Positions 6,836-14,261 of a stretch of 64,000 nt of DNA are shown here, piece after piece. The notes under the pieces were generated by a model, which saw nothing but the letters and a program-made list of their open reading frames with translations, made no database searches and was not told the origin of the DNA. This DNA comes from PKWO01 sp036384915 (lineage in GTDB: Bacteria > Pseudomonadota > Gammaproteobacteria > Burkholderiales > Burkholderiaceae_D). The position numbers and the translations under genes were made by a program. The DNA is taken from the NCBI GenBank assembly GCA_036384915.1, contig DASVLJ010000079.1:1-64000 (forward strand), written 5' to 3'. The first letter of the stretch is position 1. The number at the start of each line of letters is the position of its first letter.

Positions 6836-8368
6836 CAGCGCTTGCAGGAAGGCCGTCAGATCGGCCACTTCCTGCGGCGTGAAGTTGGCATTGAAGCGCC
6901 TGTCGTAAAAGTCCACCACGCCGCCCAGCGTCGCCCGAGAACCATTGTGGAAGTAAGGCGGGCGCGCCGCCAGGGCGCGCAGGTTCGGCACCTTGAACTT
7001 GCCCACGTCGGCCCACTTTCCCGTGATCAGCGCACGGCCCGGATCGGTGGTTTGCACGATGGCGCCGGTGGCAATGTTTTTCAGCGTATAAAGCGGCATG
7101 TCAGGCGTGCGCAATGCCGCGCCGGCAACGCCCGTGTTGAACAGGCGCGGCACCGATTGCGTGCCGGTATTGGGCGTTTCATGGCAGCTGCTGCAGGTGC
7201 CGCGCACGACCGGCCGATTCAGCACGTCGTTCAGGCCGGCTACATTGGTAATGGGGAACGGCCGCGTATTGAACAGGCGTTCGCCGCGCGCAATCGCGGC
7301 TTGCGCCGCGGTTGCTGACGATGGCGGCGGGGGTGGTGTGACGCCAGGTTGGGGCGGCGGCGGAGGCGGCGCGACATTGCTCCATGCTGCAAACAGCGTC
7401 ATCGCATTGCTGTTGAATGGCGCTCTCGTTTCATAATCGCCGCCGAAGAAATCGTTGATGCCAAAATAGAAGTTGGCCGCCGCAAGGTTTTGCACGCCGC
7501 CGGCGGCGCCACCGGCATTCAGGCTGCCGGCCCGATTGTCGCTGGCTTGCGCGACGAACAAGCCGGTTTCGAATCCGACCACGGCTTGTTGCTGGGCTGC
7601 CGTCAAGCCGGCGGCAGATTGCGCATGGGTCTGCACCGCGTTGTTGGCTTGCGCCTGCAAGTCGGCCGCCATGGAAGCGAAGCAGCTTGCCGGCGGCGTG
7701 TCGGAAGCGCAGGCAGTTGCCGCGGCACCGGCCAGGGTCTCGCGCCCATCCCACATCACGGTGTTGCCGAACTTCAGATTGGCGGTCGGCAGCGGCCGGC
7801 GGAACAGCGACAATTGCGCCGGGCTGGCAAAGCCATAGGGATCGTTCACCTGGGTCAGCTGGAACTCCGCGCCGGCCGGGATGGGCAAGCCGACGCGGAT
7901 CACGGCCTTGGACAAGAGCATGCTGTACGCGCTTTGCTTTTGTGCCAGCGTGACCACGGCCGCGTTGGGCGAATTCGTGCCATCGACGCTCCGGAAAATG
8001 GGGTCCGTACCCTGGCTGGCCGTGAAACGTGCCGACAACGCCGCGGGCGTTATGCTCCAGGCTTGCGCCTCCACGTGACAGGTGGCGCAGGCGCGGCCAT
8101 TGCCTTGGGGCGTGAAGAATACGTTGCCGGTATCGATGAACCCTGCCGTGCTGAGGGTTTGCACCGTGCCGCCTGCGTCGGCAATGGCAACCGGGGTTTC
8201 GTGCTGCGCCGGCGTAGCGGCTCGTTCGACCTGCTTGATCGATGCGCCGGACGCCGCGCCGTCTTGCGGCGACTCCGAGGCGGACCCGCCGCAGGCGGAA
8301 AGCATGAAGGCCGATGCCAGCAATGCGCCGAGGTGATCGAATTGTGTATGGATATTGGTCTTGTTCAT
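6833..8368 (-). CDS. Di-haem cytochrome-c-peroxidase-like lipoprotein
   Basis: Starting at ATG 8368, the 511-residue protein has a lipoprotein signal (LLASAFMLSACGG, Cys as lipid anchor). Two c-type haem sites, CATCH in the first third and CSSCH in the last third, match the two-domain layout of the MauG/CcpA di-haem peroxidase superfamily. An FFTPQGNGRACATCH block and a C-terminal GKFKVPNLRALAARPPYFHNGS block are typical. A proline-rich linker (PPPPPPQPG and PPPPPSS) separates the halves. It would act in the periplasm, reducing peroxide or oxidising an unknown substrate. It diverges from baeS, and its promoter carries the same box as the Spy-like gene beyond baeR. Confidence 0.85.
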   Translation of the reverse strand: MNKTNIHTQFDHLGALLASAFMLSACGGSASESPQDGAASGASIKQVERAATPAQHETPVAIADAGGTVQTLSTAGFIDTGNVFFTPQGNGRACATCHVEAQAWSITPAALSARFTASQGTDPIFRSVDGTNSPNAAVVTLAQKQSAYSMLLSKAVIRVGLPIPAGAEFQLTQVNDPYGFASPAQLSLFRRPLPTANLKFGNTVMWDGRETLAGAAATACASDTPPASCFASMAADLQAQANNAVQTHAQSAAGLTAAQQQAVVGFETGLFVAQASDNRAGSLNAGGAAGGVQNLAAANFYFGINDFFGGDYETRAPFNSNAMTLFAAWSNVAPPPPPPQPGVTPPPPPSSATAAQAAIARGERLFNTRPFPITNVAGLNDVLNRPVVRGTCSSCHETPNTGTQSVPRLFNTGVAGAALRTPDMPLYTLKNIATGAIVQTTDPGRALITGKWADVGKFKVPNLRALAARPPYFHNGSRATLGGVVDFYDRRFNANFTPQEVADLTAFLQAL

Positions 8369-8454
8369 GGCATGGCTCCCAAATGGATGTCGCGAAGGAA
8401 TTCGGCGAAGGAGTTCGGCAATACAGTCCGCCGGCAACAGGTGCCAGACTGCCG

Positions 8455-8479
8455 CGCAAATGTGCAGGGAAAATGGAGA
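8455..8479 (-). promoter_or_regulatory. Putative BaeR-type box upstream of the cytochrome gene
   Basis: On the minus strand, 8479-8461 reads TCTCCATTTTCCCTGCACA and continues into TTTGCG (TGCACATTTGCG is 8466-8455). The same 19-bp box, with 3 mismatches, lies at 10778-10796. An exact copy of TGCACATTTGCG lies at 10813-10824, before the Spy-like gene. The TCTCCAT core preceded by a T-run (TTTTTTCTCCAT) resembles the E. coli BaeR box as I remember it. Binding is inferred. Confidence 0.55.
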
Positions 8480-8579
8480 AAAAATATTGCGCCAAACAGG
8501 GCCATCTTCATGATTGCTCCACATTTGCCGGCCAATGTTGCATACTTGGATCAGGTCAAATACATGGAAAGCCGCGCTG

Positions 8580-10088
8580 ATGCGCATGACGATTGCCTTC
8601 AAACTTGTCGCCGCAGCGATCGTCATGGTGGTGCTGTGCCTGGGTACCATGGCCTGGATCACCAGCCGCAACCTTGAACACGGTTTCCTGGCTTACCTGA
8701 ACGAACTGCAATCCCAGCCGCTCGACGATATCCGCGATGAGTTGGCCCGGCAGTATCGCGAGCGCGGCGATTTCGAGTGGCTGCGGCGTAACCCGCGCGC
8801 ACTGGCGCAATTGCTGGATAGGCGGCGCCATGAACGGCGCCTGGCCGCAGGCGAAGCCGCAGATGAAGCGCCCAACGCGCCGCTGGGGCCGCCGCCGGGA
8901 GCCGATCGGCCGCCCGCACGCGACAGCCACCCCGCCCCGCTACCGCCGCCACCGCGGGCGGATGCCCCGCCGCCGCGCCCGAACGGCGAGGTCGGCGATC
9001 CCTTGGGCTTCGGCTTGCGTCTCACCGTGTTCGACGAGCAAGGCCAGCCGCTGATGGGCCCGCGCAATCCGGAACCGGGGATTTCCCGCGCCATCGAAGT
9101 CGATGGCCGCGTGGTAGGCAGGCTCAACCTGATGCCGGTGCACCAGCTTCCCGGCGAAGCGGCGCGCGGTTTCGTGCGCGGCCAGATACGCGAGCTGCTG
9201 TGGCTGGCCGCGGCCCTGCTGGCGCTATCGACGCTTGCGGCGGTATTGTTTGCGCGGCGCCTGCTGCGCCCGGTGGCGGCGCTACGCCGCGTGACGCAAA
9301 GCATCGCCCGCGGCAAGTTCGATACGCGCGCACCCTTGATCGGGCATGATGAACTGGCCGAGCTGGCGCAGCACGTCAACACCATGGCCGAAGCGCTCGA
9401 AGCGAACGAACGGCAACGGCGCAAGGTGCTGGCCGACGTGTCGCACGAATTGCGCACGCCGCTCTCGGTGATACGCGGCGAGATCGAAGCGCTGCAGGAC
9501 GGCATACGCCGCGCAGACGCCAATGCGCTCGAATCGCTGCATGGCGAAGTGCTACGCTTGAATAAGCTGGTGGACGATCTTTACCAGTTGGCTTTAGCCG
9601 AATCGGGCGGCCTGCACTACCACAAGGAGAGGCTGGACCTGGCCGAACTGGTGCGGGAACTGGGTGAAAATTTCCAGGTGCGTGCCGCCAAGGCGGGCTT
9701 GCGTCTGATGCTGCGCGACCCGGGGCAAACTTTACCCGTGCACGGCGACCCCGGGCGCCTTGCCCAGGTCATTTCCAATCTGCTGGAAAACAGCATACGC
9801 TATACCGACGCGGGCGGCAGCATCGTGCTGTCTTCGCGCGCCGACGGTGTGCTGGCCGAAGTGTGCGTCGAAGACAGCGCGCCGGGCGTGCCAGACGGCG
9901 CGCACAAGCAATTGTTCGAAAGGCTGTACCGAGTGGACCAGGCGCGCAGCCGCAACCGCGGCGGCAGCGGCTTGGGCCTTGCCATCTGCAAGTCGCTCGT
10001 CGAAGCGCATGGCGGCACCATTGCCGCCATGCCTTCCACCCTGGGCGGCGTGAAAATGCTGATCCATCTGCCGCTGGAGCGAACATGA
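8580..10088 (+). CDS. baeS: Sensor histidine kinase, BaeS-like
   Basis: The 502-residue kinase starts at ATG 8580 (MRMTIAFKLV). It has a first membrane segment near 10-28, a Pro/Arg-rich periplasmic region with PPPPPRADAPPPRP, and a second membrane segment around 205-222 (LLWLAAALLALSTLAAVLF). A HAMP domain, the HisKA box VSHELRTPL with His289, and an ATPase with N, G1 (DSAPGVP) and G2 (GGSGLGLAI) boxes follow. BaeS senses envelope stress in enterobacteria and phosphorylates BaeR. The periplasmic loop here is long and proline-rich, unlike enterobacterial BaeS, so the signal may differ. Its stop overlaps the regulator start (ATGA). Confidence 0.85.
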   Translation: MRMTIAFKLVAAAIVMVVLCLGTMAWITSRNLEHGFLAYLNELQSQPLDDIRDELARQYRERGDFEWLRRNPRALAQLLDRRRHERRLAAGEAADEAPNAPLGPPPGADRPPARDSHPAPLPPPPRADAPPPRPNGEVGDPLGFGLRLTVFDEQGQPLMGPRNPEPGISRAIEVDGRVVGRLNLMPVHQLPGEAARGFVRGQIRELLWLAAALLALSTLAAVLFARRLLRPVAALRRVTQSIARGKFDTRAPLIGHDELAELAQHVNTMAEALEANERQRRKVLADVSHELRTPLSVIRGEIEALQDGIRRADANALESLHGEVLRLNKLVDDLYQLALAESGGLHYHKERLDLAELVRELGENFQVRAAKAGLRLMLRDPGQTLPVHGDPGRLAQVISNLLENSIRYTDAGGSIVLSSRADGVLAEVCVEDSAPGVPDGAHKQLFERLYRVDQARSRNRGGSGLGLAICKSLVEAHGGTIAAMPSTLGGVKMLIHLPLERT

Positions 10089-10777
10089 ATCGAGCCGCCA
10101 ACTCCCCAGCCCACGTCGTCATCGTGGAAGACGATGAAAAGATTGCCGCTCTGCTGGCCGACTATTGCAAGGCCGCCGGCTATCGCGCCACGCAAATCGG
10201 CAACGGCTGCCAGGCGGTGGAATTCTTGCGCGAGACGCCGGCCGATTTGTTGCTGCTCGACTTGATGCTGCCGGGCATGGACGGCATCGAAGTGTGCCAG
10301 GCTGTGCGCGGCTTCTCCACGCTGCCCATCATCATGCTGACCGCGCGCATCGACGAGGTCGACCGTCTGCTCGGCCTCGATTCCGGCGCCGACGACTATG
10401 TATGCAAGCCGTTTTCACCGCGCGAAGTCATGGCCAGGGTCAAGGCGCAACTGCGCCGCGCACAGGGCAGCATGCTCGCTGCGGCGGAATCGACGATCTC
10501 CGTCGACGCGGCAAGCATGCGCATCGCGGTCAAGGGGACGCCGCTGAGCCTGACCCCGGTCGAATACCGCCTCCTGGCCGAACTGATCGGCCACCCCGAA
10601 CGCGTCTATTCGCGCCAGCAATTGCTCGATCTGTGCCACGACGACCAGCGCGACACCAGCGACCGCACCATCGATTCCCACATCAAGAACATCCGGCGCA
10701 AACTGGCTGCGGCGCTGCCCGGCATCGACTGTCTGCAATCGGTGTATGGGGTGGGCTATCGCTTCGAATTGGCGTGA
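10085..10777 (+). CDS. baeR: OmpR-family response regulator, BaeR-like
   Basis: The 230-residue protein has a receiver domain (VVIVEDDEKIAALL; phospho-acceptor Asp59 in LLLLDLMLPG; T/K switch residues in MLTAR and VCKPF) and a C-terminal winged helix (LTPVEYRLLAEL, RTIDSHIKNIRRKL, VYGVGYRFE). It overlaps baeS by 4 nt, so the two are translationally coupled. The likely targets in this window are the flanking genes: the cytochrome lipoprotein and the Spy-like protein both carry a TCTCCAT...CTGCACA box upstream. The BaeR name rests on family resemblance and on that arrangement, because E. coli BaeR controls spy. Confidence 0.85.
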   Translation: MNRAANSPAHVVIVEDDEKIAALLADYCKAAGYRATQIGNGCQAVEFLRETPADLLLLDLMLPGMDGIEVCQAVRGFSTLPIIMLTARIDEVDRLLGLDSGADDYVCKPFSPREVMARVKAQLRRAQGSMLAAAESTISVDAASMRIAVKGTPLSLTPVEYRLLAELIGHPERVYSRQQLLDLCHDDQRDTSDRTIDSHIKNIRRKLAAALPGIDCLQSVYGVGYRFELA

Positions 10778-10824
10778 TCTCCATATTTTCTGCACAGGTT
10801 TCACACGATTGCTGCACATTTGCG
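10778..10824 (+). promoter_or_regulatory. Putative BaeR-type boxes upstream of the Spy-like gene
   Basis: TCTCCATATTTTCTGCACA at 10778-10796 matches the box before the cytochrome gene in 16 of 19 positions. TGCACATTTGCG at 10813-10824 is an exact inverted copy of 8455-8466. The boxes start immediately after the baeR stop codon and lie 55-100 nt before the next gene. Direct observation: the shared words. Inference: that BaeR binds them. Confidence 0.55.
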
Positions 10825-10878
10825 ACGCAAGCTAGGGTTTCCTACCCGATTGCGGGGATACGCTTAAAGGAGCAAATC

Positions 10879-11172
10879 ATGAGAGTCTTCATCCACCACC
10901 ACATTGTATTCGCGCTGTTTTTTGCCTCGGCAAGCTGCCTGGCCCAGCAAGGCCAGATGCCGCCGCCGCGCATCGACGTGGCTGCCATCACGGGGGCCGA
11001 TGCCAAGACGGCGCAAGCGGTTGAACGCGTGCTGCGCGAGCAGCACGAGAAGATCGATGCCATCCGGCGCGATACCGATATCCAGCTTGGCAAGCTGCTG
11101 AGTTCCGCACAGTTGGACAAGCTGCACGAGGCAATGCGCAAAAACCGCCCGGAAGGCCCGCCGCAAAGATAA
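10879..11172 (+). CDS. Small exported protein, Spy/CpxP-like
   Basis: A good ribosome-binding site (AAAGGAGC) precedes ATG 10879. The 97-residue product has a signal peptide (MRVFIHHHIVFALFFASASCLAQ). The mature part is short, charged and alpha-helical: AKTAQAVERVLREQHEKIDAIRRDTDIQLGKLLSSAQLDKLHEAM. Heptad-like spacing and the 'LSSAQLDKL' block recall the helical hairpin of Spy/CpxP-type periplasmic chaperones and metal-resistance proteins, though the LTxxQ signature is imperfect. It follows baeSR and shares a regulatory box with the cytochrome gene. It probably belongs to the envelope-stress response. Confidence 0.7.
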   Translation: MRVFIHHHIVFALFFASASCLAQQGQMPPPRIDVAAITGADAKTAQAVERVLREQHEKIDAIRRDTDIQLGKLLSSAQLDKLHEAMRKNRPEGPPQR

Positions 11173-11292
11173 GCCACAAAAACAAGCAGCAAAATCCGGC
11201 GGGATTCCCCATCCGCCCTAACTGCGTTACCATGGCTCAAGAATGACCCAGTGGATTTTGCGTGCGTCGGTGAGGTCGGATGTCACATGATT

Positions 11293-11336
11293 TCCCTCAC
11301 CCCCTGCCCCTCGCCCACAGGCGGGAGAGGGGAGCT
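11293..11336. repeat. REP-like extragenic repeat
   Basis: The stretch CCCTCACCCC...CCCCTCGCCC ACAG GCGGGAGAGGGG forms an imperfect stem. Sequences of this type are scattered in many copies in the intergenic DNA of proteobacteria. It lies between the Spy-like gene and parA. Only one copy is in this window, so the repeated nature is inferred from general knowledge. Confidence 0.45.
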
Positions 11337-11342
11337 TCGTGT

Positions 11343-11366
11343 CCTGCATGGCTGCAGCCATGCAGG
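11343..11366. promoter_or_regulatory. Perfect 24-bp palindrome just upstream of parA
   Basis: CCTGCATGGCTG and its exact complement CAGCCATGCAGG meet with no spacer, ending 11 nt before the parA start codon. A perfect dyad of this size at the translation start is a good candidate for an operator used by ParA itself or another regulator. It could equally form a stem that masks the ribosome-binding site. No T-run follows, so it is a poor terminator. Confidence 0.5.
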
Positions 11367-11377
11367 TAAAGGTCACA

Positions 11378-12151
11378 ATGGCCATGACGATCGTTGCGGT
11401 CTTCAATCAAAAGGGCGGGGTGGGGAAAACCACCACGGCATTGAATCTGGCGGCGGCCTTGGCCCGGCGCGAACGCGAACCCTGCGCGATCGACCTTGAC
11501 CCGCAGGCGCAATTCTCCAGCGTGGCCGGCGTGACGGCACAATCGGGCGACGAAACGCTCCTCGCCACCTTCCAGCGCAACCGCCCCTTGCGCGAGCTGC
11601 TCAAACCCTCGCCCAAGGGCATGCAAGTCATCCCTTCGCACATGGAATTGTCCAAGGTCGATTCGCTGTACGGCAAGGGCTATAACATCGTCAACCGCTT
11701 GAACGCCGGCTTGCGCAGAGAGCAACTGGCACAGAACGGGCAGATCTTCGTGCTCGATTGCTCGCCCCTGGTCGGCGTGCTGTCCCTGAATGCGATCTTC
11801 GCCGCCGATTGCGTGATCGTGCCGATTTCGGCCGACTATCTCTCGGCCAAGGGTGCGGAACAGATCACCAAGACCTTGAACGCGCTCGAACCGGTATTGA
11901 AACGGCGTGTGGCGCGGCGCTACCTGTTGACACGCTTCGACGGCCGGCGCCGCATGGCCTGGGATGTGTTGCGCACGGTCGAGGAAAAGTTCGGCGGCGA
12001 AGTCTGCCGTACGCGAATCGCGGAAAACGTCAGTCTGGCGGAAAGCCCGGCCTTCGGCAAGACCGTGTTCGAGCATGCGCCGAACAGCCGCGGTGCGCAC
12101 GACTATGACGAGTTGCTGGAGGAATTGCTTGCGTCGAAGTTCGTCGAATGA
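11378..12151 (+). CDS. ParA/MinD-family ATPase (orphan)
   Basis: The 257-residue protein opens with MAMTIVAVFNQKGGVGKTTTALNLAAAL, the deviant Walker A (KGGVGKTT, 12-19) of ParA proteins. CAIDLDPQAQFSS follows (A'), then FVLDCSPLVGVLSLNAI (Walker B region) and DCVIVPISADYLSAKGAEQI. ParA ATPases position DNA or protein cargoes by cycling on the nucleoid. No ParB or parS-like partner is adjacent, so this is an orphan rather than the chromosomal partition system. The upstream ATG at 11339 is disfavoured because it would translate through the palindrome. The neighbour downstream is convergent with no gap. Confidence 0.85.
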   Translation: MAMTIVAVFNQKGGVGKTTTALNLAAALARREREPCAIDLDPQAQFSSVAGVTAQSGDETLLATFQRNRPLRELLKPSPKGMQVIPSHMELSKVDSLYGKGYNIVNRLNAGLRREQLAQNGQIFVLDCSPLVGVLSLNAIFAADCVIVPISADYLSAKGAEQITKTLNALEPVLKRRVARRYLLTRFDGRRRMAWDVLRTVEEKFGGEVCRTRIAENVSLAESPAFGKTVFEHAPNSRGAHDYDELLEELLASKFVE

Positions 12152-12361
12152 CTACTTTGAGATGATAGAGAGGATGTCTTCGAGCGTGGCCGACGGCCGT
12201 ATCCTGTCTTCCGCCTGTTTGATTTCACAGCTCAAGACTTCGCAATCGCGGTACATCTGGCGCAGCCGGCGCTCAGCCTCATCGCGGTCAACCGCGGCAA
12301 TGACCACGCTGACGATCTTGGAACCGTCGCGCGTTTTGACTGAAAAGTCGAATTTAGTCAT
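12152..12361 (-). CDS. Small hypothetical protein convergent with parA
   Basis: The preferred start at ATG 12361 gives 69 residues beginning MTKFDFSVKTRDGSKIVSVVIAA; a longer form from 12400 is possible. DRDEAERRLRQMYRDCEVLSCEI is helical and charged and reads like a small soluble protein. I do not recognise the family. Its stop codon directly touches the parA stop, so the two genes are tail to tail. Codon use resembles the neighbours, which supports a real gene. Confidence 0.6.
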   Translation of the reverse strand: MTKFDFSVKTRDGSKIVSVVIAAVDRDEAERRLRQMYRDCEVLSCEIKQAEDRIRPSATLEDILSIISK

Positions 12362-12440
12362 CTCGATGAAGATGTTACTGATCTTTATAGCATAGTACAC
12401 GCGGGATGCTTTTGTGCAAGTGGGCTGTTATGATGCGCCC

Positions 12441-12941
12441 ATGCGAAAACACCTGCTCCTCTCCGCCGCCGGCCTGCTTGCCTTGGCCGCCTGCGATCCC
12501 AAATTCAACTGGCGCGAAATCCACGGCAAGGACGCTCCCTACACCGTCCTGCTGCCGGCAAAGCCCGCCACCATGGCCCGCCCGATCCAACTGGGCAACG
12601 CCCGGGTCACGATGAGCATGACCGGCGCCGAAGTCGATCATGTCAGCTTTGCCGTCGGCAGCGTGGAAATGCCCGACCCCACCCAGGCGCGTGCCGCCTT
12701 GAAACTAATGCAGGATGCGCTGGTCAATAACATCGACGGCAAGACCAAAACCTTGCCTGCCACGGGCGACGCGGTCGACATCGAGGCCAACGGCACCCCG
12801 GCCGGAGGCCAGCCGATGCTGCTGATCGCCCATTTCGCTGTCAGCGGCAATCGCGCCTACCAGGTGATCGTTCTGGGGCCGGAAAAGGAAGTTGTCAGGG
12901 AAGAGGCGGCCACCTTCATTTCGTCATTCAAGCCGAACTAA
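12441..12941 (+). CDS. Putative lipoprotein
   Basis: The ATG at 12441 gives 166 residues with a lipoprotein signal: MRKHLLLSAAGLLALAAC, the lipidated Cys being residue 18 in LAAC. The Asp that follows (CDPKF) is an inner-membrane retention signal under the enterobacterial +2 rule. The mature part has WREIHGKDAPYTVLLPAKPATMARPIQLG and repeating beta-like segments, with no catalytic motif I recognise. Small lipoproteins of this form are common next to DUF1840 in related genomes, which is a recollection rather than something seen here. Function unknown. Confidence 0.7.
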   Translation: MRKHLLLSAAGLLALAACDPKFNWREIHGKDAPYTVLLPAKPATMARPIQLGNARVTMSMTGAEVDHVSFAVGSVEMPDPTQARAALKLMQDALVNNIDGKTKTLPATGDAVDIEANGTPAGGQPMLLIAHFAVSGNRAYQVIVLGPEKEVVREEAATFISSFKPN

Positions 12942-13055
12942 AAATTGTTTCAGCGCGGCATTTTCGCCGGTTAACTACCGATGACCGGCAGGAAAAATCG
13001 TGCTAAGGTGTTTACATAAGCCAATACCCAATAGTTTCACTGCCAAGGAGGTTCC

Positions 13056-13400
13056 ATGCTTGTCACGTTCAAATCAAAGGCGGCTGCGGAAGTCACGATG
13101 TACCAGGAACACGCCAAGCCCCTGCTCGACCTGATCAACAAGGACGTGAAGATGGGTGTGATCACCGCCGCCGAAGCGGCCGCCGTGGCCGCCAAGCTCG
13201 AAGCCATCGTCCAGGAAAGCAAGGCGCACCCGACGTCGGAAGAGGTGGCGCGCGATATCGTCGCCCACCATGCCGCTGACGAGACCGATCACGATCACGA
13301 AGCATCGCAATTCGTCAGCTTCGCCACGCGCGCCTACCCCTTGCTGGAAATGATACGTGCCGCCGCCAAGGGCGGTAACGACATCCTCTGGGGCGTCTGA
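13056..13400 (+). CDS. DUF1840 family protein
   Basis: The 114-residue protein begins MLVTFKSKAAAEVTMYQEHAKPLLDLINKDVKMGVITAAEAAAVAAKLEAI, the typical start of DUF1840, a small betaproteobacterial family. It follows a strong ribosome-binding site (AAGGAGG) and ends in TRAYPLLEMIRAAAKGGNDILWGV, the conserved C-terminus. A His/Asp-rich stretch (HHAADETDHDHE, about 75-87) could bind metal. The alpha/beta hydrolase gene starts directly after it. The biochemical role is unknown. Confidence 0.85.
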   Translation: MLVTFKSKAAAEVTMYQEHAKPLLDLINKDVKMGVITAAEAAAVAAKLEAIVQESKAHPTSEEVARDIVAHHAADETDHDHEASQFVSFATRAYPLLEMIRAAAKGGNDILWGV

Positions 13401-13401
13401 G

Positions 13402-14226
13402 GTGCAAAGCCAGGAGCGGACGCTCACTGCGGCCGACGGCACGACGCTATTCATCACCGATTGGTGCCCGGAGGCTCCGCCCGCCGCCAGGCGCGGCGTG
13501 GTCTTGATGCACGGGCTGGGCGAACATTGCGGGCGCTACCGCCATGTAGCGCAATTCTTCAACGATCAAGGCTACCTCGTCCGCAGCTATGACCATCGCG
13601 GCCACGGCCGCTCCGGCGGCCCGCGCGGCGACGTGCCGGATGCCGACGCCCTGCTGCGCGATGCGCAAGCAGTGATCGCGGATTTTGCATCCGGGCTCGA
13701 CGCCCCGCCTATCCTGCTCGGGCACAGCATGGGCGGCTTGATCGCGGCGCGCTTTGCGGTGGAACAGCGCGCACCGCTCTCCGGTTTGATTCTGTCTTCG
13801 CCCGCTTTGGCGATTGCGCTCTCGGGCGGGCAAAAGCTGCTGCTCAAGCTCCTTTCCGCACTCGCGCCGGGGCTGACCCTGCCCAACGGGCTGGAACAGC
13901 GCTATCTGTCGCACGATGCCAATGTGGTGCAAGCCTATGCCAAGGACCCGTTGGTGCACGCCAAGATCAGCGCGCGCCTGCTGAATTTCATGCTGGCTTC
14001 GATCGCCATCGTGCATGCGCAGATTGCCCGCCTGTCCACCCCCATGCTGCTGGCCTATGCCGGCGACGACCATATCGTCGATCCGGGCGGCAGCGCGACC
14101 TTGAGCAAAGCCCTGCCCGCCGGCGCCGAGGTGAAGGTCTATCCGCGGCTATACCACGAGATTTTCAACGAACTCGATGCCGCACCGGTATTCGAGGACG
14201 TACGCGCCTGGCTGGCGCAACGCTAG
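13402..14226 (+). CDS. Alpha/beta hydrolase, monoacylglycerol-lipase-like
   Basis: A GTG start at 13402, one base after the DUF1840 stop, gives 274 residues; the upstream ATG at 13357 would overlap DUF1840. The fold is shown by VVLMHGLGEHCGRY (oxyanion region), YDHRGHGRSGG, the nucleophile elbow GHSMGG with Ser109, the acid in YAGDDHIVD, and the final His in LYHEIFNE. These match the serine aminopeptidase S33/monoglyceride lipase group, which hydrolyses monoacylglycerols or related esters. There is no signal peptide, so it is cytoplasmic or membrane-associated. Substrate uncertain. Confidence 0.8.
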   Translation: MQSQERTLTAADGTTLFITDWCPEAPPAARRGVVLMHGLGEHCGRYRHVAQFFNDQGYLVRSYDHRGHGRSGGPRGDVPDADALLRDAQAVIADFASGLDAPPILLGHSMGGLIAARFAVEQRAPLSGLILSSPALAIALSGGQKLLLKLLSALAPGLTLPNGLEQRYLSHDANVVQAYAKDPLVHAKISARLLNFMLASIAIVHAQIARLSTPMLLAYAGDDHIVDPGGSATLSKALPAGAEVKVYPRLYHEIFNELDAAPVFEDVRAWLAQR

Positions 14227-14261
14227 TTATTCGGACGCTTCGGCGCCTCTTTCATCGATTC

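Noticed and set aside
7349..8677. A 442-codon frame on the plus strand opposite the cytochrome gene
   Set aside because: A shadow of the GC-rich cytochrome gene, whose haem motifs and signal peptide are clear.
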